From: Actinomycetospora lutea
GTDB taxonomy: Bacteria > Actinomycetota > Actinomycetes > Mycobacteriales > Pseudonocardiaceae
Assembly: GCF_028737205.1 (NCBI RefSeq)
Contig: NZ_JAQZAL010000004.1
Location: 62,001-126,000, forward strand
Direction: 5' to 3'
Length of the DNA stretch: 64,000 bases
Within the stretch, counting starts at the first letter, position 1, and every line of letters starts with the position of its first letter. The notes below the pieces were generated by a model. The model ran no database searches. It had not been told where the DNA came from and was given only the letters and a program-made list of their open reading frames with translations. Shown here piece after piece: positions 16,531-24,532 of the stretch. The translations under genes and the position numbers were made by a program.

Positions 16531-17076
16531 GTGGCGAACGGTCGGCCCGACACCGAGCTCGCGGTGCTCGCCGCCGGCGGCGACCAGGCCGCGTTCGCGG
16601 AGCTCATGACCCGCCACCGTCCCCGCCTTTACGCGGTGTGCCGCCGGGTGACCTGCCACGACCAGGACGCCCAGGAGGCCCTCCAGGAGACGATGATCCT
16701 CGCCTGGAAGCGTCTCGGGGAGTTCGACGGGCGCTCGGCGGTCGGCACCTGGCTGTACCGCGTCGCCACCAACGCCGCGATCGACGAGGTCCGGCGCCGC
16801 AAGCGCGCTCCCGAGCCCGCCGAGACCGTGCCGGAGCCGACGCCGGTGCGCGGCGCCGACGGCGGCGTCATCGCGCGCATGGACGTCGACCGCGCCCTGG
16901 CCCAGCTGCCCCCGCAGTACCGTGCGGTCGTGGTCCTGCGCGAGATCTGCGACCTGTCGTACACCGAGATCGCCGAGCTCCGCGACATCCCCGTCCAGAC
17001 CGTCAAGTCCCAGCTCTCCCGCGGCCGCCAGGCGCTCGTCGAGCTGCTGACCGACCGCCCCGCCGTCACGGCATGA
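16531..17076 (+). CDS. ECF-type RNA polymerase sigma factor (SigM-like)
   Basis: A 181-residue sigma-70 family ECF factor: region 2 (AAFAELMTRHRPRLYAVCRR, ALQETMILAWKRL, VGTWLYRVATNAAIDEVRRR) and region 4 (LPPQYRAVVVLREICDLSY, EIAELRDIPVQTVKSQLSRG). The GTG at 16531 has GAGAGGG 9 bp upstream; a GTG three codons earlier is the alternative. No anti-sigma gene adjoins. Instead its stop overlaps the start of a GTPase gene (ATGA), followed by a degenerate Ser/Thr kinase. It may direct transcription of the chaperone/dynamin operon and itself; the kinase-like protein is a candidate regulator (inference). Confidence 0.92.
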   Translation: MANGRPDTELAVLAAGGDQAAFAELMTRHRPRLYAVCRRVTCHDQDAQEALQETMILAWKRLGEFDGRSAVGTWLYRVATNAAIDEVRRRKRAPEPAETVPEPTPVRGADGGVIARMDVDRALAQLPPQYRAVVVLREICDLSYTEIAELRDIPVQTVKSQLSRGRQALVELLTDRPAVTA

Positions 17077-18563
17077 GTGGGGGGAGCCCGGTCGGCCCGG
17101 TCACCACCCGGCTCGTCGCGCTCGTCGCGACCACGCGCGACCGCCTGCGCACCCCCGAGCTGCGCGCACGCCTCGACGCGCTCGTCGCGCGCCTGTCCGA
17201 GCCCCGCATCCGCGTCGCCGTCGGCGGCCGCATGAACGCGGGCAAGTCGACGCTGGCCAACGCGCTGCTCCAGGAACGGCTCGCGGCCACCGGCGCCACC
17301 GAGACCACGCGGCTGGTCACCTGGTTCCGCCACGGCCACCAGGCCCGCATCCGCGTGCACCACCGCGACGGCACCGACCGTCTCCTGCCCCTGCCGGCGG
17401 GCGGGATCGGCGCGACGGTGCGCACCGACGGCGAGGAGATCTCCCACCTCACGGTCGAGACGCCCAACGACGCGCTCACCCGGTACACGTTGATCGACAC
17501 CCCGGGCATGGACTCGCTCTCGAAGCTCGACCCGGACTCGCTCGCGGCGCTGGGCGATGCCGACGCCGTCGTCTACCTCATGCCCCACCCCGGCGAGCGC
17601 GACGTCGAGGCCATCGACGCCGTGCGCGGGTGGGCCGGCGGCCTGCGCCTCGGGGCGGCGAACATGCTCGGCGTCCTGTCCCGCATCGACACCCTGTCCG
17701 GCGAGGACGACCCGTGGCCGACCGCGCGCCGCGTCGCCGACCGCTACGCCCAGGAGCTGCGCGCGGTGCTCTCCGACGTCGTCCCGGTCGCCGGGCTGCT
17801 CGCCGAGACCGCCCGCGGCCCCGACTTCTCCGAGACCGACGCCCGTGCCCTGCGCACCCTCGCCGCGGCCGACCGCGCCGGGGTGCTGCGCAAGCTGCGC
17901 ACCGTGCAGCGCTTCCGCGGCTGGGCGGAGTGCCCGCTCGCCGAGGACGAGCGCGAGAGGCTGCTCGACCTGCTCGGGCTGCACGGCATCCGGGTCGGGC
18001 TCGAGCTGCTCGACGAGGGCCGGCGCTCGACGCCCGCCCTGCTCGAGGGCTTCGCGCTGCGCTCGGGCGTCGAGGCCGTCCTGGAGCGGATCGAGACGGT
18101 GTTCGTCGCCGGGGCCGACCGGCTGCGGGCGAGCGCCGGGATCGCCGCGCTCGAGCACCTCTGGGACGCCCCCGACGAGGTCGACCGGCGCGCCCTGCTC
18201 ACGCTGCAGTCCGAGCTCGACCGGCTGCGCCTCGAGCCCGCGCTGCGCCAGGTGGACCTCGCCGCCGCGCTCGTCGACCTGCAGGCCGGGCGGATGCGCC
18301 TGGGCGACGAGGACGTGGCGCGCCTGCGCGACCTCGCGACCGGTGCCGACGACGCCCGCCGCCTCGGCCTGGACGCGGACGCCGACCCCGGGGCCGTCGC
18401 GGCCGCGGCCGCCGCGCAGATCCCCGGATGGCGCCGGCTCGAGGCCCGCCCGTCGCGGGTGCTGCAGCGCCACGTCCGCGTCGCCCGCGAGCTGTGCGAG
18501 CACATCTTGTTCAACGCCTCGGCGCCGACGTCCCCGAGCTGGCAGGCTCGGACACCGAGCTGA
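17073..18563 (+). CDS. Dynamin/Era-like GTPase
   Basis: A 496-residue P-loop GTPase. G1 is GGRMNAGKSTLANALL near residue 53, followed by a TTR switch I (ATETTRLVTW), G3 is IDTPGMDSL near 142, and the G4 position reads SRID rather than NKxD. The C-terminal 250 residues are helical and Leu/Arg/Asp-rich, with no membrane segment. It resembles the soluble partner in bacterial dynamin-like pairs (IniC/LeoB type). Start overlaps the sigma-factor stop; stop overlaps the kinase-like start by one base, so the three genes are translationally coupled. Confidence 0.85.
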   Translation: MSGGSPVGPVTTRLVALVATTRDRLRTPELRARLDALVARLSEPRIRVAVGGRMNAGKSTLANALLQERLAATGATETTRLVTWFRHGHQARIRVHHRDGTDRLLPLPAGGIGATVRTDGEEISHLTVETPNDALTRYTLIDTPGMDSLSKLDPDSLAALGDADAVVYLMPHPGERDVEAIDAVRGWAGGLRLGAANMLGVLSRIDTLSGEDDPWPTARRVADRYAQELRAVLSDVVPVAGLLAETARGPDFSETDARALRTLAAADRAGVLRKLRTVQRFRGWAECPLAEDERERLLDLLGLHGIRVGLELLDEGRRSTPALLEGFALRSGVEAVLERIETVFVAGADRLRASAGIAALEHLWDAPDEVDRRALLTLQSELDRLRLEPALRQVDLAAALVDLQAGRMRLGDEDVARLRDLATGADDARRLGLDADADPGAVAAAAAAQIPGWRRLEARPSRVLQRHVRVARELCEHILFNASAPTSPSWQARTPS

Positions 18564-19396
18564 TGACGTCCGTCCGGGAGGAGGCCGCGGTGGGGGTGCC
18601 GCCCCGCGCCGGTCCGCCGAGGGCCGTCCTCGGGCCCTACGTGGTGCAGGACCTCGTCCACCGCGGGCGCTCGGGCGAGGTCGTGCGCGCCCACGACACC
18701 GCCCACGACCGCGTCGTCGCCCTCAAGCTGCTCGCCCCCGACACCGCCGACCGCGAGTACCGGGCGCGATTCGACCGCTCGTGCGGGATCGCCCGCACGC
18801 TGCGCGAGCCCCACGTCCTGCCGGTGCTCGACTTCGGGGAGACCGGCGGGCGCCTCTTCGTCGCGACGCCCCTGCTCGCGGGCCCCGACCTCGGCGCCGT
18901 GCTGCACCGCGACGACGTCCTCGACCCGGCGCGCGCGGTCGGCGTCGTCGAGCAGGCGGCGCGGGCCCTGGCCGCCGCGCACGCCCGCGGCCTGGCCCAC
19001 CGCAACGTCAAGCCGGCCAACCTGGTCTTCGCCGACCCGGCCGCCACCGAGGTGCGCGTCGGCGACTTCGGGCTCGTCTCGCGCAACGGGCTCTCCCTCG
19101 ACCACACCGCGCCCGAGCGCTTCCGCGGCGGCGCGACCGACCACCGCGAGGACGTCTACGCGCTGGGCTGCGTGCTCTTCACCTGCCTCACCGGCGCCCG
19201 CCCCTACCCGGGGCGCAGCCTGCCCGAACGGATGCGCGGCCACCTCGAGAGCCCGATCCCGCGGCCCTCCGAGACGCGCCCGGGCGTCCCCGTGGCGTTC
19301 GACGCTGTCATCGCCGGCGCGCTGGCCAAGACCCCCGCGGAGCGCACGCCGACCGTGGGCACGCTGGCCGCGGCGGCCCGCGCGGCGCTCGGCTGA
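18563..19396 (+). CDS. Protein kinase-like protein, probable pseudokinase
   Basis: A 277-residue Hanks-type kinase domain with nothing after it (no membrane segment, PASTA or other sensor). The VALK lysine, the DFG (GDFGLVS), the APE (TAPERF) and the metal-binding Asn of KPAN are present. However the catalytic HRD is HRN (AHRNVKPANLVF), the glycine loop is degraded (VHRGRSGEVV) and the alpha-C glutamate appears replaced (FDRSCGIARTL). Loss of the catalytic Asp predicts little or no phosphotransfer. In Ser/Thr kinase families such domains act as binding or allosteric modules. Coupled to the GTPase and sigma genes. Confidence 0.85.
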   Translation: MTSVREEAAVGVPPRAGPPRAVLGPYVVQDLVHRGRSGEVVRAHDTAHDRVVALKLLAPDTADREYRARFDRSCGIARTLREPHVLPVLDFGETGGRLFVATPLLAGPDLGAVLHRDDVLDPARAVGVVEQAARALAAAHARGLAHRNVKPANLVFADPAATEVRVGDFGLVSRNGLSLDHTAPERFRGGATDHREDVYALGCVLFTCLTGARPYPGRSLPERMRGHLESPIPRPSETRPGVPVAFDAVIAGALAKTPAERTPTVGTLAAAARAALG

Positions 19397-19468
19397 AGGA
19401 CTCCGGCGGCAGAAACATCTCCCGGGCCGGGAACATCCGGGCCCTCCCGCGTCGTCACAGACGCGAAC

Positions 19469-19490
19469 GGCCCGCCGACGGCGGCGGGCC
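19469..19490 (+). terminator. Hairpin between the kinase-like and DTDGDG genes
   Basis: GGCCCGCCG and CGGCGGGCC form a perfect 9-bp stem with an ACGG loop, in the 112-bp gap between the pseudokinase stop and the DTDGDG gene. No T-run follows. It could be a partial terminator splitting the operon into a regulatory and an effector half. Confidence 0.5.
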
Positions 19491-19508
19491 CGCACCGGGG
19501 AGCGCGCG

Positions 19509-19850
19509 ATGAGCGGCACGACCGACACCGCAGGCGACATGTACTTCAGCGCGGACGGCGGCGTGTACGACGCGTCCGGCACGATGATCGGCACCTACGA
19601 GACCGACGACGCGGGCCGCGTCGACCTGGTCACCACCGACACCGACGGCGACGGCACGCTGGACACCTCGGTGGCCGACACCGACCACAACGGCTCGTTC
19701 GAGACCGGGATCGTCGACACCGACGGCGACGGCTACTACGACACGATGGTCACCGACACCGACGGGGACGGCGACTTCGACACCGCCGCGGTCGACACCG
19801 ATCGCGACGGGCAGGCCGACACCACCAGCCACGACCCCGCCGGCTTCTGA
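19509..19850 (+). CDS. Asp-rich DTDGDG-repeat protein, possible Ca2+ binder
   Basis: A 113-residue, very acidic protein. From about residue 38 it has roughly five tandem repeats of 12-14 residues with core DTDGDGxxDT (also ADTDHNGSFET and VDTDRDGQADT), the DxDxDG pattern of calcium-binding loops in dockerin and thrombospondin-3 type proteins. No signal peptide, membrane segment or cysteine is visible. The start has GGGGAG 6-7 bp upstream. It lies between the pseudokinase and the GrpE-like gene. Calcium binding is inferred from the motif; it may equally be a flexible polyanion acting on the chaperones next to it. Confidence 0.75.
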   Translation: MSGTTDTAGDMYFSADGGVYDASGTMIGTYETDDAGRVDLVTTDTDGDGTLDTSVADTDHNGSFETGIVDTDGDGYYDTMVTDTDGDGDFDTAAVDTDRDGQADTTSHDPAGF

Positions 19851-19855
19851 CCTCG

Positions 19856-20185
19856 ATGATCGCCCCGACCTCCGAGCGGGCGGCGCTGGTCGAGCTGTGC
19901 ATCGACCTCGCCGACCGGCTGCGCACCGCCGGGCCCGGCCTCCGGGCCCGCCTGCACCGCGGCCTGGCCGACGTCGGGGTGGTCCCGATCGAGCCGGACG
20001 GCCTGCCGTTCGACGGCGCCCACCACGACGCCGTCGACCGCGAGCCGACCGCCGACCCCGCCCGCGACCGCACGGTCGCGAGCACCGAACGCACCGGCTA
20101 CCTCGACCACGGGCGCCTCCTGCGCCGCCCCGAGGTGGTCGTGTACGCCCTGACGACCGACCCCGACACCGGAGGCGACCGATGA
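19856..20185 (+). CDS. GrpE-like nucleotide exchange factor, short form
   Basis: A 109-residue protein whose second half matches the GrpE beta-domain: LADVGVVPIEPDGLPFDGAH, HDAVDREPTAD, VASTERTGYLDHGRLLRRPE, VVVYAL (GrpE: G-x-x-x-I-x-x-x-G-x-x-FDP-x-x-HEAV ... GY-x-x-x-x-x-LRPAxV). The long N-terminal coiled coil of normal GrpE (about 180-200 residues) is reduced to one helix. It ends in an ATGA overlap with a dynamin-like gene and lies 2.2 kb upstream of an Hsp70-like gene in the same operon, its likely partner. The second GrpE fold indicates a dedicated, non-housekeeping pair. Confidence 0.8.
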   Translation: MIAPTSERAALVELCIDLADRLRTAGPGLRARLHRGLADVGVVPIEPDGLPFDGAHHDAVDREPTADPARDRTVASTERTGYLDHGRLLRRPEVVVYALTTDPDTGGDR

Positions 20186-22002
20186 GCACGCACCCGCTGA
20201 CCGGCGAGGTCCTGGCGCTGGTGTCGCAGGTGCGCGCGGTCGCGGTCGAGGACGACGAGACCGCCGCCGCCGAGGCGCTCGGCGGCGACGTCGCCCGCCT
20301 CGCCCGCGGGACCGCCGCCGTGGTCGTCGTGGGCGAGAAGAAGCGCGGCAAGAGCTCGCTGATCAACGCGCTGATCGGGCGGCCGGGCCTGCTGCCCGTC
20401 GACGCCGACGTCGCCACCTGCGTGCACGTCATCGTGAGCCACGGCCCCGACGGCGTCACCGTCGTCGAGGGCGGCGGGAGCGCGGGGCGCGAGGTGCCGC
20501 TCACCGCACTCGCCGAGTACGCCGCGCTGGATCCGGGCGCCCGCGCCCCCGAGCACGAGGACGTCAGCCAGGTGCAGGTCCGCGTGCCCGCCCCGCTGCT
20601 GGCCGGCGGGCTCGAGCTGATCGACACCCCGGGGGTCGGCGGACTGGTCGCCGGCCACGCGGCGCTGACCCTCGCGACGCTCGACCGCGCCGACGCCCTG
20701 GTGTTCGTCCTCGACGGCTCCAGCGAGATCACCGCCTCGGAGCTGGCGTTCCTCGAGAAGGCCACCGAGCGCATCACCACGGTCGCCTTCGCGCTCACCA
20801 AGATCGACCTGTTCCCCGCGTGGGAGGAGGTGCGGGCGCGCGACGTCGAGCTGATCGCCCGGCACGCCCCGCGCTACGCCGGCGCCCCGTGGTTCGGGGT
20901 GTCGAGCCGCGCGGCCGCCGACGCGGTCGCGGCCGAGGCCGACGGCGAGCCCGAGGAGGCCGCGCAGGAGCGCGCGGCGAGCGGGATCGACCCGCTGTCC
21001 GACCACCTCGCGGGCCTCGCGCAGGACGCCGACGGGCTGCGGCTCGCCGACCTGCTCCACCAGACCTCCGCGCTGGCCAAGCGCCTGTCGGCCCTGCAGG
21101 TGCGGCGCGCGCTGTCGCTGTCGCTGAGCCCGGAGTTCGCCGCCTCGGTGAAGCGCGAGAAGGACGCGCTCACCGCGCTCCAGGGCCAGAACGCCACCTG
21201 GCGCCAGACGCTCGGCGAGCGCTCGGCGCGCCTCGAGCAGCGCATGCGCACCGAGCTCGCCCGCCGTCTCGAGGACCTGCGCAAGGAGGTCGGCGACCAG
21301 ATCGCCACGGGCTCCAGCAAGGTCTTCGACACCGTCGCCACCGACCTGCCGCCCCGCGCGCAGGCCCTGTGGATCGAGCTGGACACGCTGCTGCGCCGCG
21401 AGCTCACCGCGCTCGGCGAGGCGCTGCTCGCCGACCTCGAGGGCGTCGAGGTGGACCTCGCCGGCGTCGTCCCGGACGCCCCCGAGCGCCTCGCGCAGCT
21501 CCCGGAGGCCGCGCGCGGCCAGGGCAGCACGAGCTTCGCCGAGCAGGGGATCATGGCCGCGGGCCTCGGCATGGGGCTCGGGCACCTCGTGGCCCTCGTG
21601 GTTGCCCCGCCGATCGGCATCCTCGCCGGCATCGGCGCCGTCGGGTTCTTCTCCTGGCGGCGCTGGAGCAAGGAGCGGGGCGCCCGCAGCCGCGAGGACG
21701 CCCGCCGCTACCTCGGGGAGGTCGCCACCCGCCTGAACAACGAGATCCCGCCGGTGGTCTCGCAGGCGGTCGCCGGCGCCCGGGAGGTGCTGGGCCGCCA
21801 GATCACCGCGGTGCTCGCGGCCGAGAAGGACCGGCTCACCGCCAGCCTCGCCGAGCACGAGAAGAACCTGGCGAGCGAGAAGAGCGCGCTGGCCCGCCGC
21901 AAGGCCGAGGTCGACGCCCGCCTGAAGAAGCGCAACGAGCTGCGGGAGGCCGCCGAGCAGCTGGCGGCCCGCCTGCCGGTCGATCGAGAGGAGACGTCGT
22001 GA
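20182..22002 (+). CDS. Dynamin-like GTPase with membrane-inserting hairpin (IniA-like)
   Basis: A 606-residue bacterial dynamin-like protein. G1 is VVGEKKRGKSSLINALIG near residue 50, G3 is LIDTPGVGG near 150, G4 is TKID near 208. A long helical region (about 310-430) is followed by a hydrophobic paddle (GLGMGLGHLVALVVAPP, GILAGIGAVGFFSW, near 455-490) and a charged coiled coil (about 540-600). This matches IniA-type proteins, which bind and remodel the cytoplasmic membrane and pair with a second GTPase. Start overlaps the GrpE-like stop; stop overlaps the next GTG. Confidence 0.87.
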   Translation: MSTHPLTGEVLALVSQVRAVAVEDDETAAAEALGGDVARLARGTAAVVVVGEKKRGKSSLINALIGRPGLLPVDADVATCVHVIVSHGPDGVTVVEGGGSAGREVPLTALAEYAALDPGARAPEHEDVSQVQVRVPAPLLAGGLELIDTPGVGGLVAGHAALTLATLDRADALVFVLDGSSEITASELAFLEKATERITTVAFALTKIDLFPAWEEVRARDVELIARHAPRYAGAPWFGVSSRAAADAVAAEADGEPEEAAQERAASGIDPLSDHLAGLAQDADGLRLADLLHQTSALAKRLSALQVRRALSLSLSPEFAASVKREKDALTALQGQNATWRQTLGERSARLEQRMRTELARRLEDLRKEVGDQIATGSSKVFDTVATDLPPRAQALWIELDTLLRRELTALGEALLADLEGVEVDLAGVVPDAPERLAQLPEAARGQGSTSFAEQGIMAAGLGMGLGHLVALVVAPPIGILAGIGAVGFFSWRRWSKERGARSREDARRYLGEVATRLNNEIPPVVSQAVAGAREVLGRQITAVLAAEKDRLTASLAEHEKNLASEKSALARRKAEVDARLKKRNELREAAEQLAARLPVDREETS

Positions 22003-22361
22003 CCGCGCCGCAGGACTCCGGGGGTCCCTGGCTGGACATGTCCCGCTACCCCGACACCGACCCGGACGCCGTGCTCTCGCCCGACGACCAGGGCCTGCTG
22101 TCCGCGGCGCTCGCCGTCGACGACGGGGCGCTGCCCGACGGCGTCTGGGAGCACATGCTCGCCGTCGTCACCGGGGAGCCGACCGGCGGCACCGACGACC
22201 CCGCCGCGGACGAGGCGACCGACGACGTCGCGGACGACCCGGCCCTCGACGCCGGGTGGGCCGGGGAGCACGACCCGCACGACACGCACGACCCGGTCGC
22301 CGACGACGCCGGGCACGACCCCGCCCTCGACGACCACGACTGGGACGGCGGCGCGGTGTGA
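21999..22361 (+). CDS. Acidic small protein of unknown function
   Basis: A 120-residue protein, very rich in Asp, Ala and His in its second half (short repeats of the type DDPA, HDPA, HDTHDPVADDA). The first 60 residues look folded (PWLDMSRYPDTDPDAVLSPD, ALPDGVWEHMLAVVTGE) and the rest disordered. No known domain is recognised. It is coupled by overlap to both the dynamin-like gene (GTGA) and the Hsp70-like gene (GTG inside its stop), so it is a true gene and probably an adaptor or substrate of the Hsp70-like protein (inference). GTG start follows GAGAGGAGA. Confidence 0.65.
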   Translation: MTAPQDSGGPWLDMSRYPDTDPDAVLSPDDQGLLSAALAVDDGALPDGVWEHMLAVVTGEPTGGTDDPAADEATDDVADDPALDAGWAGEHDPHDTHDPVADDAGHDPALDDHDWDGGAV

Positions 22362-24043
22362 CCGGCTGGGACCTCGCGATCGACTTCGGGACCTCGTTCA
22401 CCACGGCGGCGACGCTCACGCGCGGCCGCGCCGAGGTCCTGGAGATCGACGGGTCCAAGTACGTGCCGTCGCTGGTCTGCCTCGACGACGACGGCACGAT
22501 CCTCACCGGCCGCGACGCGGTCAACGAGGCCGCGATGGCGCCCGACCGCACCGAGCGCGTGCCCAAGCGCGCGCTGGTGGCCTCCGAGCAGGTGCTGCTG
22601 GGCGCGCGCACGGTGACCACGGTCGACCTCGTCGCCGCGGTGCTCGCCCGGGTCGCCGGGGAGGCCGTGCGGCGCTTCTCGGGGCAGCGCCCGTCGCGGG
22701 TCGTCCTGACCCACCCGGCGCGCTGGCAGGCAGGCGGCACCGAGCTGCGCCGGCTCACCGAGGCCGCCGAGCGCGCCGGGCTGGGCGAGCCCGACCTCGT
22801 CGCGGAGCCGGTCGCCGCCGCGCACCACTACGTGCGCACCGGCTCCGGTGACCAGGCCGTCCCCGACGGCGGCATGATCGGGGTCTACGACTTCGGCGGC
22901 GGCACCTTCGACACCGCCGTGCTGCGGCGCCGCCGTGACGGGTTCGAGCTGGCCGGCTCGCCCGGCGGCGACGTCGCCCTCGGCGGCGAGGACCTCGACG
23001 CCGCCTTCATGGAGATCCTCGCCGAGCACGCCGAGGCGCTCGACGCCGACACCTGGAACACGCTGTGGGAGGCCGAGGGTCGGGTCGCCGAGCGCCACCG
23101 CACCCTGCTGCGCCGCGACATCACCCAGGCCAAGGAGGCGCTGTCCCGCCTGCCGGCGGTCAACCTGTGGGTCGCCGGCTACGACGACGAGATCCGCGTG
23201 ACGCGTCGCGAGTACGAGAAGGCCGTGGAGCCGCTCCTCGCGCGCAGCGTCGCCGAGCTGGCGGACACCGTGGCGCGGGCCGGCGCCACCCCCGACGCGC
23301 TCGTCGACGTCTACCTCACCGGGAGCACCAGCCGGACGCCGCGGATCAGCGCGCTGCTCGCCGACCTGCTCGGCCACGTGCCCGGGATGCGCGACGACCC
23401 CAAAGCCGTCGTCGTGCTCGGGGCGCTGTCCACGATCCCGGGGTCGGTGAGCGCCACCCAGCACGTCCGCCTGCCCCCGCGGGCCCGCGACCAGGGCCGA
23501 CGTCCCCCGGCGGGGCCGACGCCGCCGTTGACGCCCGTCGGGTTCGCGGTGCCGGCGCCGCCCGCGGGCGCGACCGAGACCGTCCGGCGCTCCCGCAGCG
23601 GGGACGTGACCGTCCGCGCCGGGCGACACCACAAGCCCGCCGACGAGGAGCCCGCCGACGAGCCCGGCGAGCGGACGTCCGCCGACCGGGCGTCCGCCGA
23701 CCGGGAGGCCGCCGACCGGGAGGCCGCCACCGGGATCGCGCGCGAGATCGCGGCGATCGCCGACGCGGCCGGCGTCTCCGACCTCGTCGGCGCGCTGTCC
23801 CCGACCGTGCGCGCGGGCGACACCGCCGAGGCGCTCCGGCGCCCGCTGGTCGTCGCGCTCGAGGGTGTGGGCACGGCGATCGGGACCCGGCACACCCCGT
23901 TCCCGGGGCTGCCGCCCGAGATCGCGCTACAGGTCCTGCGCGAGGGCCGCGCCGAGCTGGGGGTCCTCGGCCAGGTCCTCACGCGGCTGGACGCCGTGAG
24001 CGAGCGCCTCGCGGCGTGGCGAGCGCGATCGCCCGCGACGTGA
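22358..24043 (+). CDS. Hsp70-like ATPase lacking a canonical substrate-binding domain
   Basis: A 561-residue protein. Residues 1 to about 375 are an Hsp70/actin-fold ATPase: phosphate loop 1 LAIDFGTSFTTAATL, loop 2 GVYDFGGGTFDTAVL, and adenosine motif VYLTGSTSRTPRI. The DnaK beta-sandwich domain is missing; after about 375 come a Pro-rich linker, a charged tandem-repeat tract (DRASADREAADREA) and a helical tail. The GTG start lies in the stop of the previous gene. With the GrpE-like protein and two dynamin-like GTPases in one operon it probably works as a membrane-associated ATP-driven device rather than a general chaperone (inference). Confidence 0.87.
   Translation: MTGWDLAIDFGTSFTTAATLTRGRAEVLEIDGSKYVPSLVCLDDDGTILTGRDAVNEAAMAPDRTERVPKRALVASEQVLLGARTVTTVDLVAAVLARVAGEAVRRFSGQRPSRVVLTHPARWQAGGTELRRLTEAAERAGLGEPDLVAEPVAAAHHYVRTGSGDQAVPDGGMIGVYDFGGGTFDTAVLRRRRDGFELAGSPGGDVALGGEDLDAAFMEILAEHAEALDADTWNTLWEAEGRVAERHRTLLRRDITQAKEALSRLPAVNLWVAGYDDEIRVTRREYEKAVEPLLARSVAELADTVARAGATPDALVDVYLTGSTSRTPRISALLADLLGHVPGMRDDPKAVVVLGALSTIPGSVSATQHVRLPPRARDQGRRPPAGPTPPLTPVGFAVPAPPAGATETVRRSRSGDVTVRAGRHHKPADEEPADEPGERTSADRASADREAADREAATGIAREIAAIADAAGVSDLVGALSPTVRAGDTAEALRRPLVVALEGVGTAIGTRHTPFPGLPPEIALQVLREGRAELGVLGQVLTRLDAVSERLAAWRARSPAT
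23675..23728 (+). repeat. 15-bp tandem repeat in the Hsp70-like gene
   Basis: About 3.6 units of 15 bp, GCGTCCGCCGACCGG and variants, encoding the repeated pentapeptide SADRx/AADRE in the linker after the ATPase domain. Length variation by slippage is expected between strains. Confidence 0.75.
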
Positions 24044-24077
24044 TCGGATCCCGGGACGACCACCACGGAGGAGCTGC

Positions 24078-24482
24078 ATGTCCCACACCGCGTCCCGCCG
24101 GGCCGGCGCGGCGCCCGCCGTCCTGACCGCCCTGCGGGTCACCGCGACGCTGACCGTCGTGGTGCTGCTGTGGCAGTTCGTCACCGCCGGCGGGTTCGTC
24201 GCCCAGCCCGGGGGTGACGCCGCCGAGGCCGCGCACGCGACCGGGGCGATCGTCCTGCACGTCGTCGCCGGCCTGACGATGCTCGCCGCGGCGGTGCTGT
24301 GGCGCGCCGGCGCCGCCCTGTGGCCGACGGTGCTCGCCGCCGTGGTGTTCGCCCTGACCTTCGTGCAGGCCTACGTCGGCAGCCACGGGCCGCTCTCGGT
24401 GCACATCCCCGGCGCGATGGTCCTCACGGTCGGCGCCGTCGTCGTCGCGGCCTGGTCGTTCGCGTCGACCGGGTCTTCCTGA
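24078..24482 (+). CDS. Four-helix integral membrane protein
   Basis: A 134-residue protein with four predicted membrane helices (about residues 19-40, 54-74, 78-100, 107-128). Two helix starts share a pattern with histidine (AHATGAIVLHV and VHIPGAMVLTV), which resembles DUF6220-type or small haem-binding membrane proteins, but haem binding is a guess. The ATG has GGAGGAGC 4-5 bp upstream. It starts 34 bp after the Hsp70-like gene and may be the last gene of that operon. Confidence 0.7.
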   Translation: MSHTASRRAGAAPAVLTALRVTATLTVVVLLWQFVTAGGFVAQPGGDAAEAAHATGAIVLHVVAGLTMLAAAVLWRAGAALWPTVLAAVVFALTFVQAYVGSHGPLSVHIPGAMVLTVGAVVVAAWSFASTGSS

Positions 24483-24532
24483 GCCGCGCGCCGACGTCAC
24501 GATGACGGCGTGGGCGGCATTGCTCGCATCCG

